From Amycolatopsis palatopharyngis (GTDB lineage: Bacteria > Actinomycetota > Actinomycetes > Mycobacteriales > Pseudonocardiaceae), in NCBI RefSeq assembly GCF_003385185.1, contig NZ_PQHZ01000001.1, positions 1 through 64,000 on the forward strand: a stretch of DNA of 64,000 nucleotides. Reading direction: 5' to 3'. Each line of letters opens with the position of its first letter. Position 1 is the first letter of the stretch. Made by a program: the position numbers and the translations under genes. Below are positions 8,405-16,868 of this stretch, piece by piece. The notes under the pieces are model-generated. The model was not told where the DNA came from. It was given only the letters and a program-made list of their open reading frames with translations, and ran no database searches.

Positions 8405-9171
8405 CCGAACTGGCCGTCTCCGGGCCGCTACTGCTGGCCGCGTTACTGGCCCTCGCCGCGGGAACGGTGTCCTTCGCCTCCCCCTGTTGTCTTCCGCTGG
8501 TGCCTGGTTACCTCGGCTACCTCGCCGGGCTCGTGGGAGCCGAGCCACCTTCGATCACGGACACGGGAGCACGCCCGGCTGCCGGGCGGTGGCGGGTCGC
8601 GGGCGCGGCCCTGCTGTTCGTGGCCGGGTTCAGCGCGGTGTTCATCACCGCGACGATGGCGGTACTCGGCCTGTCCGACGCCCTGCTGGCCAACGAGGTG
8701 CTGCTGCAGCGCATCGGGGGTGTGGTGACGATCGCGATGGGCTTGGTGTTCCTCGGCGCGTTTCCGCCGCTGCAGCGGGGGATGAAGCTGCGGCACAAAC
8801 CCCGGGACGGGCTGTGGGGGGCTCCGGTGCTGGGCGCGGTGTACGGGCTGGGGTGGACACCATGTCTGGGCCCCACGCTGGCCGGGGTGATCGCGCTGGC
8901 CAGTGGAACGCAGGTCGGCCCGACCACGGGCCGGGGCGCGTTCCTCATCATCGCCTACTGCCTCGGGCTCGGCCTGCCGTTCGTGCTGCTCGCGCTCGGC
9001 GCTCAGTGGGCGGTCCGCGCCACCAGCTGGGTGCGGCGAAACATCCGGCGGGTCCAGCAGGTCGGGGGCGTGTTCCTGCTCGTCATCGGCGTCGCACTGG
9101 TTACCGGACTGTGGGGCGCGCTGATCGCCTGGCTCCGCGGTCCGATCGCGGCGTTCACCGTTCCACTCTGA
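8395..9171 (+). CDS. ccdA: Cytochrome c biogenesis protein CcdA
   Basis: A 258-residue polytopic membrane protein of the CcdA/DsbD-core family, which carries electrons from cytoplasmic thioredoxin across the membrane to extracytoplasmic thiol proteins. The family signature SFASPCCLPLVPGYLGYL is near residue 27 (Cys31) and the second conserved Cys is in GWTPCLGPTLAG. About six membrane segments are visible. No ResA, ResB or CcsA gene is adjacent, so here it may serve thiol balance for the DsbA/VKOR pair or copper proteins rather than a local cytochrome c operon. Its start overlaps the end of a possible leader peptide. Confidence 0.9.
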   Translation: MDLTELAVSGPLLLAALLALAAGTVSFASPCCLPLVPGYLGYLAGLVGAEPPSITDTGARPAAGRWRVAGAALLFVAGFSAVFITATMAVLGLSDALLANEVLLQRIGGVVTIAMGLVFLGAFPPLQRGMKLRHKPRDGLWGAPVLGAVYGLGWTPCLGPTLAGVIALASGTQVGPTTGRGAFLIIAYCLGLGLPFVLLALGAQWAVRATSWVRRNIRRVQQVGGVFLLVIGVALVTGLWGALIAWLRGPIAAFTVPL

Positions 9172-9270
9172 GCACGGACGGCCGCGGCGGCCCATATCCG
9201 CGACCAGCGGAATCGGCGGGCCGATTCGCCCACGTAGGCTGGGTACAGCCGAGATGACACGGGAGGACGG

Positions 9271-9639
9271 ATGCGCGGGTTCGGGGAACTCGAGACGGTC
9301 GTGATGGACCGCGTGTGGGACAACGAGGACCGGATCACGGTGCGCGACGTCTTCGAAACCCTGAAGACGACCCGGGAGATCGCCTACACCACCGTCATGT
9401 CCACCATGGACAACCTGCACCGCAAGGGCTGGCTCGCGCGCGAACGACAGGGCAAGGCATTCCTGTACTGGCCCACGCTGACCAGGGAGGAGTACAGCGC
9501 CCGCTTGATGCGTGACGCGCTGGACACCGGCGGTGATCCCGGAGTCGTCCTCACCCGATTCCTGGAGCAGATGAGCGACGACGAGTCCAACCGGTTGCGC
9601 GGTGTGTTCCAGCGATGGGCGAGCAAGGAGACCGAGTGA
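9271..9639 (+). CDS. BlaI/MecI/CopY-family repressor
   Basis: A 122-residue winged-helix protein of the BlaI/MecI family: N-terminal DNA-binding domain (about residues 3-75, with EIAYTTVMSTMDNLHRKGWL as the recognition region) and a C-terminal dimerisation helix segment. These repressors are released when a partner M56 protease cleaves them; the partner follows with a GTGA overlap. TCTAC/GTAGA dyads near the redox genes are the likely targets. The start is an ATG with GGGAGGA upstream. Confidence 0.93.
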   Translation: MRGFGELETVVMDRVWDNEDRITVRDVFETLKTTREIAYTTVMSTMDNLHRKGWLARERQGKAFLYWPTLTREEYSARLMRDALDTGGDPGVVLTRFLEQMSDDESNRLRGVFQRWASKETE

Positions 9640-10601
9640 GCATCGCGGCCTGTTTGCTGCTATACAGCCTGATCGTGGCCGTGCTCGGTCCACGCCTGCT
9701 GACGCGGTGGACGCGCACCGGCACAGCGCCCCGGCTCGGCGTCACGGCATGGCTGGTCGCGATCGTCAGCGTGCCGGTCTCGTGGGCCGCGGCGGCGGTC
9801 TTTCTGACTGCCGAACTGGCCCGCGACTGGGACCGCCCCGGCCAGATCTTGACCAGTTGCCTCGCGGTGCTGCGGGTCGTGGCCGCAGGCAGCGCGGGCA
9901 TCGCCGTCCAGATCGGACTGATCACGCTCGCCGCGCTGGCATTGGCCGCGGCGGCGGTGCTGACCGCGCGTCTCGGCCGGTCCCTGCTCGGCGCCCGGAC
10001 CTGCACCCACGACCACGCTCGTATGGCTCGGGTGGCCGGACGCCGGCTGCCCGGCTCGGAGGCTGTGGTCCTCGAGGCCCCCGAACGCGTCGCCTACTGC
10101 GTAGCGGGCAGGCCGAACACCATCGTCGTCACCCGCGGCGCGCTTGACGCGCTCGACGCGGCCCACCTCCATGCCGTCCTGGCCCACGAACGCGCCCACC
10201 TCGCCGGTCGCCACCATCTCCTACTCGCCACCACCCGTGGCCTGGCCACGGCACTGCCCAAGGTGTCCCTGTTCGCACACGGTGCGACCGAGATCGCCAG
10301 CCTGCTGGAAATGTGCGCCGACGACCACGCCGCGCGCGAGCACGGTGCCCACACGGTGCTCGGCGCTCTGCTCACCCTCTCCGGCGTGGTCTCACTGCCC
10401 ACCGGCGCGCTCGGCGCCACCGGCGTCGGCGTCGTGCAGCGCGCCGAACGCCTCGTCGAACCGGCCACCCGTACCCAACGACGGCATGCGCGCATGCTCC
10501 TCACCGCCATGGTGACCCTGCTGGCGGTTGGCCCCCTCCTCGCGGGGGTGCTCGCCGCCACCGGTCTCGCCTTCTGCGATCCGCTGCTGCTGATGGGCTG
10601 A
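9636..10601 (+). CDS. M56-family (BlaR1-type) membrane metalloprotease
   Basis: A 321-residue membrane protein with the zinc-protease motif HERAH (184-188) flanked by hydrophobic segments at about 3-20, 36-60, 83-110 and near the C-terminus. It belongs to the M56 group that inactivates BlaI-type repressors. The C-terminal penicillin-sensor domain of BlaR1 is absent, so the signal it senses is not a beta-lactam through that route. The GTG start at 9636 overlaps the repressor stop and has AAGGAG upstream; an ATG at 9615 in the same frame is less likely. Confidence 0.9.
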   Translation: MSIAACLLLYSLIVAVLGPRLLTRWTRTGTAPRLGVTAWLVAIVSVPVSWAAAAVFLTAELARDWDRPGQILTSCLAVLRVVAAGSAGIAVQIGLITLAALALAAAAVLTARLGRSLLGARTCTHDHARMARVAGRRLPGSEAVVLEAPERVAYCVAGRPNTIVVTRGALDALDAAHLHAVLAHERAHLAGRHHLLLATTRGLATALPKVSLFAHGATEIASLLEMCADDHAAREHGAHTVLGALLTLSGVVSLPTGALGATGVGVVQRAERLVEPATRTQRRHARMLLTAMVTLLAVGPLLAGVLAATGLAFCDPLLLMG

Positions 10602-10609
10602 GTGCACGG

Positions 10610-11230
10610 CTACGCGCGGAGTTCGTTGTACTTCGGGAAGTACCAGCGCAGGACACCGCGGAGTTTGTCGGCACCGGGACGCCCCCAGTCACGCTGGAGT
10701 TCGGCGACGAGTGAGATCGCGGTGATCGGCTGCGCACCCGCGTACATCATTCGCTGCATCGCCCGCTCGTGCGCCTCCCGGCTGACACCACCGATGGCGT
10801 CGGCGACCGGGTAGATCTCGTATCCCTCGCGAAGCATGTCGAGCGTGGGGAACGCGACACAGACCTCCGTCCAGAGCCCGGTCATGATGATCTTCTTGCG
10901 ACCGGTGGCTTCGACAGCGGCACGAAAGTCGGGGTCCTCCCACGAGTTCAGTGTCGTCCGGTCGATCTCCTCGGTCGGCGGCAGCGCCTCGCGGAGCTCG
11001 TCAATGGTGCCCGTGTTCACGCCGAGTTCCACGCCGACAGTGGAAAGCACGGTCGGCAGGTCGTACAGTCCCGCAGCTTTCGCCACGGCCCCGATATTGA
11101 GCATGAGTTCGTCGTGCCCGATTGACGATACGGAGGTGACCTGCTCCGGCTGGTAGTCGATCAGGACAAGCGCGGCATTGTCCGGGGTGAGCAGCTCATC
11201 ATCTGGACGAACAGGTGTCTCGCCTGCCAT
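10610..11230 (-). CDS. Isochorismatase-family cysteine hydrolase
   Basis: A 206-residue protein of the isochorismatase/YcaC-like hydrolase family. The catalytic Asp is in LVLIDYQPEQ (Asp25) and the nucleophile Cys is in TGLWTEVCVAFP (Cys124). Members hydrolyse amides such as nicotinamide, N-carbamoylsarcosine or ureidoacrylate. The ATG at 11230 has GAGGAGG nine bases upstream. It is the last gene of an amidase/M20/membrane-protein operon, which fits amide or carbamoyl hydrolysis, but the substrate is unknown. Confidence 0.85.
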   Translation of the reverse strand: MAGETPVRPDDELLTPDNAALVLIDYQPEQVTSVSSIGHDELMLNIGAVAKAAGLYDLPTVLSTVGVELGVNTGTIDELREALPPTEEIDRTTLNSWEDPDFRAAVEATGRKKIIMTGLWTEVCVAFPTLDMLREGYEIYPVADAIGGVSREAHERAMQRMMYAGAQPITAISLVAELQRDWGRPGADKLRGVLRWYFPKYNELRA

Positions 11231-11308
11231 TGCTGAATGCCTCCTCGTAGCTGATCCGCCGTTGCCACGGTTCGACATCCAGCGTCCTCCACGCATCGCC
11301 GGTTCGCA

Positions 11309-12040
11309 TCACGGGGACTCGACGGGTGCGGACCGGCGTGACCGGGTCGCGACCGCCAGTGCGACACCGAGCAGCACGGTGAGCATCAGCCCGAAGGGCG
11401 CCAGGGCCGGCACCTGGGTGACGACGACGAGCGCCATCACGACAGCGACTCCGAGCGCGGTCAGGGCGGAGCGCTTGTCCTCCACACCCCAGAACAGTTG
11501 CACGACGACCGGTCCCAGGACCGCGGGGAGGATGTAGTCGAAGGTGCTGACGAACGACTCCGGAAGGGCCGACAGCAACCAGGTTCCGCCGATACCGACC
11601 AGCAGGACAAGACTGACCACGTGCACCAGGGCAGCACCACAGATCGCGGCCGACGCGGCGATCTCGGCCCGCCGGGTGCCGGGTTTGGCGCCGATCGCGG
11701 CCTGCGCACTCACCGCGGCGGGCAGCAGCTTGTTGGAGATGTTTCCGATCAGGAAGGCCTGATAAAGCCCGGCGCTACCCAGCATCGGGAAGTACGTGAC
11801 CGGTTCGAGTACCCAGTAGACCGCGAAGATCGCCGCGACCGCGGCCAGTGCGGTGAGGATGGGCCCGATACCCGGCCAGAAACCGGCGACGAACAACAAG
11901 TATGCCGGCCCGGCGAGGGATGCGACAAGGCCGGCCAGCAGGGTGTAGCGGCCCCATTTCGAGGTGGTCCGGTCGAACTCGCCGGTCTCGGACGGGGGCG
12001 TCACCGCTGACGTGACGAGGTTGGCTGCTGGTCGAGTCAT
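11309..12040 (-). CDS. Polytopic membrane protein, probable transporter subunit
   Basis: A 243-residue protein with about six hydrophobic segments (for example residues 31-55, 57-80, 122-150, 165-185 and 194-230) and no signature I can name. It lies 41 bp after the DUF5058-like gene and before the isochorismatase-like gene. The size, hydrophobicity and pairing suggest that the two membrane proteins form one small-molecule permease. Function is inferred from context only. Confidence 0.7.
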   Translation of the reverse strand: MTRPAANLVTSAVTPPSETGEFDRTTSKWGRYTLLAGLVASLAGPAYLLFVAGFWPGIGPILTALAAVAAIFAVYWVLEPVTYFPMLGSAGLYQAFLIGNISNKLLPAAVSAQAAIGAKPGTRRAEIAASAAICGAALVHVVSLVLLVGIGGTWLLSALPESFVSTFDYILPAVLGPVVVQLFWGVEDKRSALTALGVAVVMALVVVTQVPALAPFGLMLTVLLGVALAVATRSRRSAPVESP

Positions 12041-12081
12041 GGAGCGCTCCAGACATCAGTAGGGAAGGTGTTCGCCAGTGA

Positions 12082-12780
12082 TCAAGCGGCGACTCCGGCG
12101 GTCAGCAGGCCGACCGCCATCGAGATCGCCAGGCACCACTCCCTGATCCACGAGCGGCCGGAGGCCTTCGCCGCGATCTGGAGGATCACCGCGGTCAGGG
12201 TCGCGGTCACGACGACGTACAGGTGCACCGGGCTTTTGACCGGCTCCTGGGACACGAGATAGCCGAACGCGGCCATGAGTGCCGCGGCGGGAACGATTTT
12301 CAGCAGGGTCGCGTTGCGCTTGCGCACAGTCCGTTCTACTCGTTTGATCACCGGGCCGAGCGACAGGGCGCTGATCATCCACATGGCCCCGCCGAGCGAC
12401 ATGACCGTGAAGACCGTGGCGAACGCGGCCCCGTCGAATCCCTCGCCACCCAGTTCCAGCCCGAGCGCCTCGGAGCCGGCGTTGGCGGCGATGAGTTCGT
12501 AGCCGGCGGAACCGATGAGGCCGATGCGCATCAGTACCGCGGGGCCACCGAAGAGGCTGAGCAGGCCGACGGCGACGACGACGATGGCGATCGACGGCCC
12601 GATCGCGCTGATCGCACCGGCCCGGACAGAAGCATGGACCTCGCTGCGGGGCATGTCGATCAACGGGGCTTCCTTGAACCCCGCCCGGATGTAGATGACG
12701 CTCTGCAGGACGATGACCAGGAAGATGGAGATGGCGCAGGCCCACAGGAAGGGCGAGTTGGCCACAGCAAGGTAGTCCAT
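12082..12780 (-). CDS. DUF5058-like membrane protein, putative small-molecule transporter
   Basis: A 232-residue protein with about five or six membrane segments, beginning MDYLAVANSPFLWACAI, which resembles the N-terminus of the DUF5058 family of putative small-molecule transporters. It sits between the M20 amidohydrolase and a second unnamed membrane protein on the minus strand. The neighbouring hydrolases suggest import of an amide or N-acyl compound. Family recognition is from memory of the N-terminal motif, so it is moderately sure. Confidence 0.7.
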   Translation of the reverse strand: MDYLAVANSPFLWACAISIFLVIVLQSVIYIRAGFKEAPLIDMPRSEVHASVRAGAISAIGPSIAIVVVAVGLLSLFGGPAVLMRIGLIGSAGYELIAANAGSEALGLELGGEGFDGAAFATVFTVMSLGGAMWMISALSLGPVIKRVERTVRKRNATLLKIVPAAALMAAFGYLVSQEPVKSPVHLYVVVTATLTAVILQIAAKASGRSWIREWCLAISMAVGLLTAGVAA

Positions 12781-12818
12781 TGAGGTCTCCTCGGTTTTCA
12801 GGCGCGGTGGGGGCGGCG

Positions 12819-14255
12819 CTATGAGAGATAGGACAGTGCCGCGGACGTCAGCAGCCGGTTGCCGACGGCAATGGCCGGCTCGGCCGCCAACTCGAATCGG
12901 GTCGTGTGGTTACCGGGGATCTCACTGGTGCCGGACTGGAGGTCCTGTAGCCGGAACGCGGGATAGCGGTCACCGTCCGCACCACCCCACATCCAGAGGG
13001 CGTACGGGACCGGGTCCCCGTCGTATCTCGTCCCAGGAAGTCCGTACTCGGAGAAGTCCTCGCTTCCCATCAGCGGCGTGGGCAACTGTGTGACCGTGGT
13101 TCCCGCCAGCGAGGTGTGCGCCGCCGAAAGACCTTCCACCAGAGAACCGTCGTTGACGGTGGCGGGGCCATTCGCGAAGACCGCGACGGTCGGGGGGCGC
13201 GGGCTTCCCGCCGCCGCGCACTCGGCGTCGGCGATCCGGCGGATGGCGGTCAGCGCCCTGTCCAGGGAGGCATCGGTCATGGCGCGGACATTCAGCGTGA
13301 CAACCGCTTCGTCGGGGATGATGTTCGCCTTGGTCCCCGCGTGGAACATTCCAGTGGTCACCACGACGGGGTCGAACGAGGGAGTCTCCCTGGAGACAAC
13401 GGCCTGAACGCGGGTGACGAAGTACGCGGCGGTGGTCACGGGGTCCACACAGGACGATGGTTGGGAACCATGCCCACCCCGGCCGTGGATGGTGACATCG
13501 ATACTCGCGGTGGCCGCCATGATCGTCGCCGCTCGATGCAGCACGTGTCCGACCGGCGCCGGCATCACGTGCTGACCGAGGGCCACGTCCGGCTTCGGGA
13601 AGCGAGTGAAGAGGCCGTCGCCGAGCATGGCCTTGGCGCCCTGGAAGGTTTCCTCGCCCGGTTGTCCCACGACCAGAAGCGTGCCGCTCCAGCCGTCCCT
13701 GGCCTCGGCGAGCGCGTCCGCGGTGGCGGCGAGGCAGGTCACGTGCATGTCGTGCCCGCACGCGTGCATGACCGGGACCTGGCCGCCGGACGGCAGAGTT
13801 CCACTCGCCTCGCTGCGGTAGGCAAGGTCGGTCTCCTCCCGGATCGGGAGTGCGTCCATGTCACCGCGGAGCATCACGACCGGGCCGTCGCCATTGCGCA
13901 GAATCCCCACCACGCCGGTCTCGCCGACGCCTTCGCTGACATCGAGCCCGGACGACTGGAGCGACTCGGCGAGCCTGCCGGCGGTGCGGTGTTCCCGCAT
14001 CGACAGCTCCGGATTCGCATGGAGGTCCCGGAAGAAATCGACCCAGGCGCCGTGCCCCGTCGCGCGGACCGCGTCCTCGGCGCGCTCCGCGGCGATCCGC
14101 GCGGGCACCCCCGGGTCGGGTGTGCCGACGGCGACCGGCTCGCAATGGCGTGTTCCAGTGCTTGTCCGAGAACTCGGGTCCGCCACAGCGTCGGGCGAGT
14201 TCCACGACTCACCATGACCACGCGATACGCCGTTCTCATAAGCCCTGTCAGACAT
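12819..14255 (-). CDS. M20D-type amidohydrolase
   Basis: A 478-residue metal-dependent amidohydrolase of the M20D group (hippurate hydrolase, IAA-amino-acid hydrolase, N-acyl-L-amino-acid amidohydrolase). Visible features are the MLRGDMDALPI block, the metal-binding HACGHDMH, EETFQGAKAM, a dimerisation domain around HGRGGHGSQP, and the C-terminal GSEDFSEYG. It is somewhat longer than usual because of about 75 extra N-terminal residues before WVDFFRDLHANPELS, so the real start might be further in. The ATG at 14255 overlaps the amidase stop by 8 bp. It probably splits amide products made by the amidase or imported by the membrane proteins downstream. Confidence 0.88.
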   Translation of the reverse strand: MSDRAYENGVSRGHGESWNSPDAVADPSSRTSTGTRHCEPVAVGTPDPGVPARIAAERAEDAVRATGHGAWVDFFRDLHANPELSMREHRTAGRLAESLQSSGLDVSEGVGETGVVGILRNGDGPVVMLRGDMDALPIREETDLAYRSEASGTLPSGGQVPVMHACGHDMHVTCLAATADALAEARDGWSGTLLVVGQPGEETFQGAKAMLGDGLFTRFPKPDVALGQHVMPAPVGHVLHRAATIMAATASIDVTIHGRGGHGSQPSSCVDPVTTAAYFVTRVQAVVSRETPSFDPVVVTTGMFHAGTKANIIPDEAVVTLNVRAMTDASLDRALTAIRRIADAECAAAGSPRPPTVAVFANGPATVNDGSLVEGLSAAHTSLAGTTVTQLPTPLMGSEDFSEYGLPGTRYDGDPVPYALWMWGGADGDRYPAFRLQDLQSGTSEIPGNHTTRFELAAEPAIAVGNRLLTSAALSYLS

Positions 14256-15720
14256 GAGCGACTCCAGTGGTGAGAATGTCCGGTCTCCGCTGCCCGAAGC
14301 GGGTTGCCTGCTCGAACGCGTAACCCACCCGCAGAACATCCAGGTCTCCGTGGTGCGGGCCGACGATCTGCAGGCCCACGGGAAGACCGTCGGCGGTGAA
14401 CCCACCCGGTACGGACAGGGCCGGGTGACCACTGACCGACACGTAGTAGGCCGACCGCATCCAGTCCAGGTAGGTGTCTTGCGGGACACCTGCTATCTCG
14501 CCCGGATACTCGAGGTCCACATCGAACGGCGGAACCTGGCTGACGGGGAGCAACAGAATGTCGTAACGCTGGAAGAACTCTCGGAACCGATGGTAGAGCG
14601 CGGTTCGGGCGACCTCGGCCGCCGCGATGTCCGGTCCCCTCAACCGGCGGCCCTGTTCGATGTTCCACATCAGACTCGGCTTGAGCGAGTTGCCTTCGGT
14701 GTCGGCGAGGGTGCCCAGCATGAGTTCGAACTGCCAGGCCCGTAGCGTCCGGAACACCTCATCGGCTCCGGTGAAGTCAGGACACGCTTCCTCGACCACG
14801 CAGCCGAGGCTCTCGAACATCGCGACCTGTGGCAGCAGCGTCGCGGTCACGACCGGATCCACCGGGACCGAACCACCCAGATCGGGCGACCAGGCCACAC
14901 GCAATCCGCGGAGATCTCGCTCGAGCGGTCGCGCGAACACCTCTGCCGGTTCGGGAAGCGAGATCGGGCTTCGCGGGTCGGGGCCACCGATGACCGACAG
15001 CAGCAGCGCCGTGTCGGACACCGTACGCGCCATGGGTCCCTGCACGGCCATCGTCGCCCACGCGGCGCCGGCCGGGTGGGAGGGAACCCGGCCGGGCGAG
15101 GGACGCAGTCCGACGACGTTGCAGAAGGCGGCGGGGTTTCGCAGCGAGCCCCCCATGTCACTGCCGTCGGCGATGGCATGCATGCCGGTCGCCAGCGCCG
15201 CGGCGGCACCACCGCTACTGCCGCCCGCGCTCCTGGCGAGGTCGTACGGGTTGCGTGTGGCGCCGAAGATCGTGTTGAACGTGTGCGAACCCGCACCGAA
15301 CTCCGGAACGTTCGTCTTTCCGATCGTGATCGCACCCGCCGCGCGGATGCGTTCGACGATGAGCTCGTCGTTGTCCGGCACGAAGTCGCGCATACTCTGC
15401 GACCCGAATGTCGTCCGGATACCCGCTGTCAGATGAGTGTCCTTGTGGGCGATGGGAAGCCCGAAAAGCGGGCCCGGTTCGTGACCGGCGACGAGCAGCT
15501 CGTCGGCGGCCGCGGCGGCTGCGAGCGCCCGCTCCGGGGTCACGGTGACCACGGCGTTGACCTGTGGATCGACCCGTTCGATCTGCTCCAGATGCGCACG
15601 CACGACCTCGCGGACCGATACCTCGCGCCGGCGAACCCGCTCGGCCAGCTCCCTCGCCGTCGCGAAACAGAGCTCGGCCCGCACACCGTTCGCATTTGTG
15701 TCCTGAGTCACTTGTCGCAT
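14248..15720 (-). CDS. Amidase-signature (AS) family amidase
   Basis: A 490-residue AS-family amidase. The Ser-cisSer-Lys triad has the canonical spacing: Lys93 in LPIAHKD, Ser168 in SAGGSSGG and nucleophile Ser192 in GSDMGGSLRNP. Such enzymes hydrolyse linear amides to acid plus ammonia. The ATG at 15720 is the likeliest start (a TTG at 15786 would add 22 residues). It is the first gene of the minus-strand operon running to 10610 and is divergent from an Lrp-type regulator, with 77 bp between them. Confidence 0.9.
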   Translation of the reverse strand: MRQVTQDTNANGVRAELCFATARELAERVRRREVSVREVVRAHLEQIERVDPQVNAVVTVTPERALAAAAAADELLVAGHEPGPLFGLPIAHKDTHLTAGIRTTFGSQSMRDFVPDNDELIVERIRAAGAITIGKTNVPEFGAGSHTFNTIFGATRNPYDLARSAGGSSGGAAAALATGMHAIADGSDMGGSLRNPAAFCNVVGLRPSPGRVPSHPAGAAWATMAVQGPMARTVSDTALLLSVIGGPDPRSPISLPEPAEVFARPLERDLRGLRVAWSPDLGGSVPVDPVVTATLLPQVAMFESLGCVVEEACPDFTGADEVFRTLRAWQFELMLGTLADTEGNSLKPSLMWNIEQGRRLRGPDIAAAEVARTALYHRFREFFQRYDILLLPVSQVPPFDVDLEYPGEIAGVPQDTYLDWMRSAYYVSVSGHPALSVPGGFTADGLPVGLQIVGPHHGDLDVLRVGYAFEQATRFGQRRPDILTTGVAHV

Positions 15721-15797
15721 GCGATCAGGGTGAACGGCCGGTCGATTACGGGCAATGGCCCTTGCAAATCTGACGAATTCAGCCAAAAATATGGCAT

Positions 15798-16814
15798 ATG
15801 GCGACGCCCCATCTGGCTGTACCCAAGGCCCAGCCAGATCGACTCGACCTCCGGATCGTGGCGGCGCTGCAGATCGACGGCCGTGCCTCGTGGCGCAAGA
15901 TCGCAGCGGTACTGGGCGAACCTGAACGTACGGTCGCGCGACGCGGCAGCCGGCTCATCGACGAACGGGTCGTCGTGGTGACCGGTCTCGCTCCCCGGGA
16001 TCGGGTGGCGTACAGCGAACCGGCGATCGTGTCGATGCAGTGCTCTCCCGGCACCATTCGCGTCGCCGCCGCCTCGCTCGCGCGCCGGAATGACACCACG
16101 CTCACCTATGTGATGACCGGCCCGGTGGACTGTGTTGCCGAAGTGTGGTGTCCTCCCGACCGGCTCCCGTCACTCCTCCTGGACGAGTTGCCGGGCACTC
16201 CGGGACTCGTGCGGATCCTGAGTTATCCGATCCTTCGCTACTACCGGACGGTGCACGAATGGCAGCCGGGGATCCTGGAACGTGACGAGGTCGCATCGTT
16301 GGCGGCAGACCGGCCGTTGCCCCCGACCGACATCGGCGGCGAAGCGCCGCGCACGTCCCGTGAGGACCGGACGATCCTGCGCGCACTCGCCGAGGACGGC
16401 CGCCAGACGCATGAGGAACTGGCGCGGCTGGCCGGTGTTTCCGAGGCGACCGTCCGGCGCCGGATCGAAGCACTTCGCGCCGAGGCCAGGCTTTTCTTCC
16501 GCGCCGTTGTCGAGCCCGCGACGCTGGGCCTGCCGGTCGAGTCATTACTGTGGATCAAAGCCGCACCGGATGCCGTGGACCTCATCGGTGAGCGCATCCT
16601 CGAGTCACATTTCGTGCGATACGCGGCTGCGATCACCGGGCCATATCAACTTCTGGTGGATGTCACCTTGCCGAACAAGGCAGCCCTGCACGAATTCACC
16701 ACCCGCTCCCCCTGGTTGGCCCACGCGAGCGGAATCGAGGTCACACTGCTCGTCGAAGCGCTCAAACGCAGCGCGGTTCTCGCCGAGACACAGCAGGCGC
16801 GCGGTTTCTCGTGA
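15798..16814 (+). CDS. Lrp/AsnC-type regulator with two HTH/ligand modules
   Basis: A 338-residue protein made of two tandem AsnC-like units: HTH at about 15-60 followed by a ligand domain, then a second HTH at about 190-235 (THEELARLAGVSEATVRRRIEAL) with its own ligand domain. This double form is about twice the usual Lrp length and occurs mainly in actinomycetes. It is divergent from the amidase operon and probably controls it in response to an amino acid or amide. The ATG at 15798 follows the AT-rich intergenic region. Confidence 0.9.
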   Translation: MATPHLAVPKAQPDRLDLRIVAALQIDGRASWRKIAAVLGEPERTVARRGSRLIDERVVVVTGLAPRDRVAYSEPAIVSMQCSPGTIRVAAASLARRNDTTLTYVMTGPVDCVAEVWCPPDRLPSLLLDELPGTPGLVRILSYPILRYYRTVHEWQPGILERDEVASLAADRPLPPTDIGGEAPRTSREDRTILRALAEDGRQTHEELARLAGVSEATVRRRIEALRAEARLFFRAVVEPATLGLPVESLLWIKAAPDAVDLIGERILESHFVRYAAAITGPYQLLVDVTLPNKAALHEFTTRSPWLAHASGIEVTLLVEALKRSAVLAETQQARGFS

Positions 16815-16868
16815 CGAGGCAACTGCACCGTCGGGCAGGGCGAGGCGCGAGGGTGCTGGCATGGGGTG

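Noticed and set aside
8247..9257. Frame of 336 codons overlapping ccdA on the same strand
   Set aside because: It is a shifted frame of ccdA with Arg/Gly-rich low-information sequence; the ccdA frame has the family motifs and membrane helices.
8310..9639. Beta-lactamase resistance locus, because of BlaI and BlaR-like genes
   Set aside because: No beta-lactamase or penicillin-binding protein gene is nearby, and the M56 protein lacks the penicillin sensor domain.
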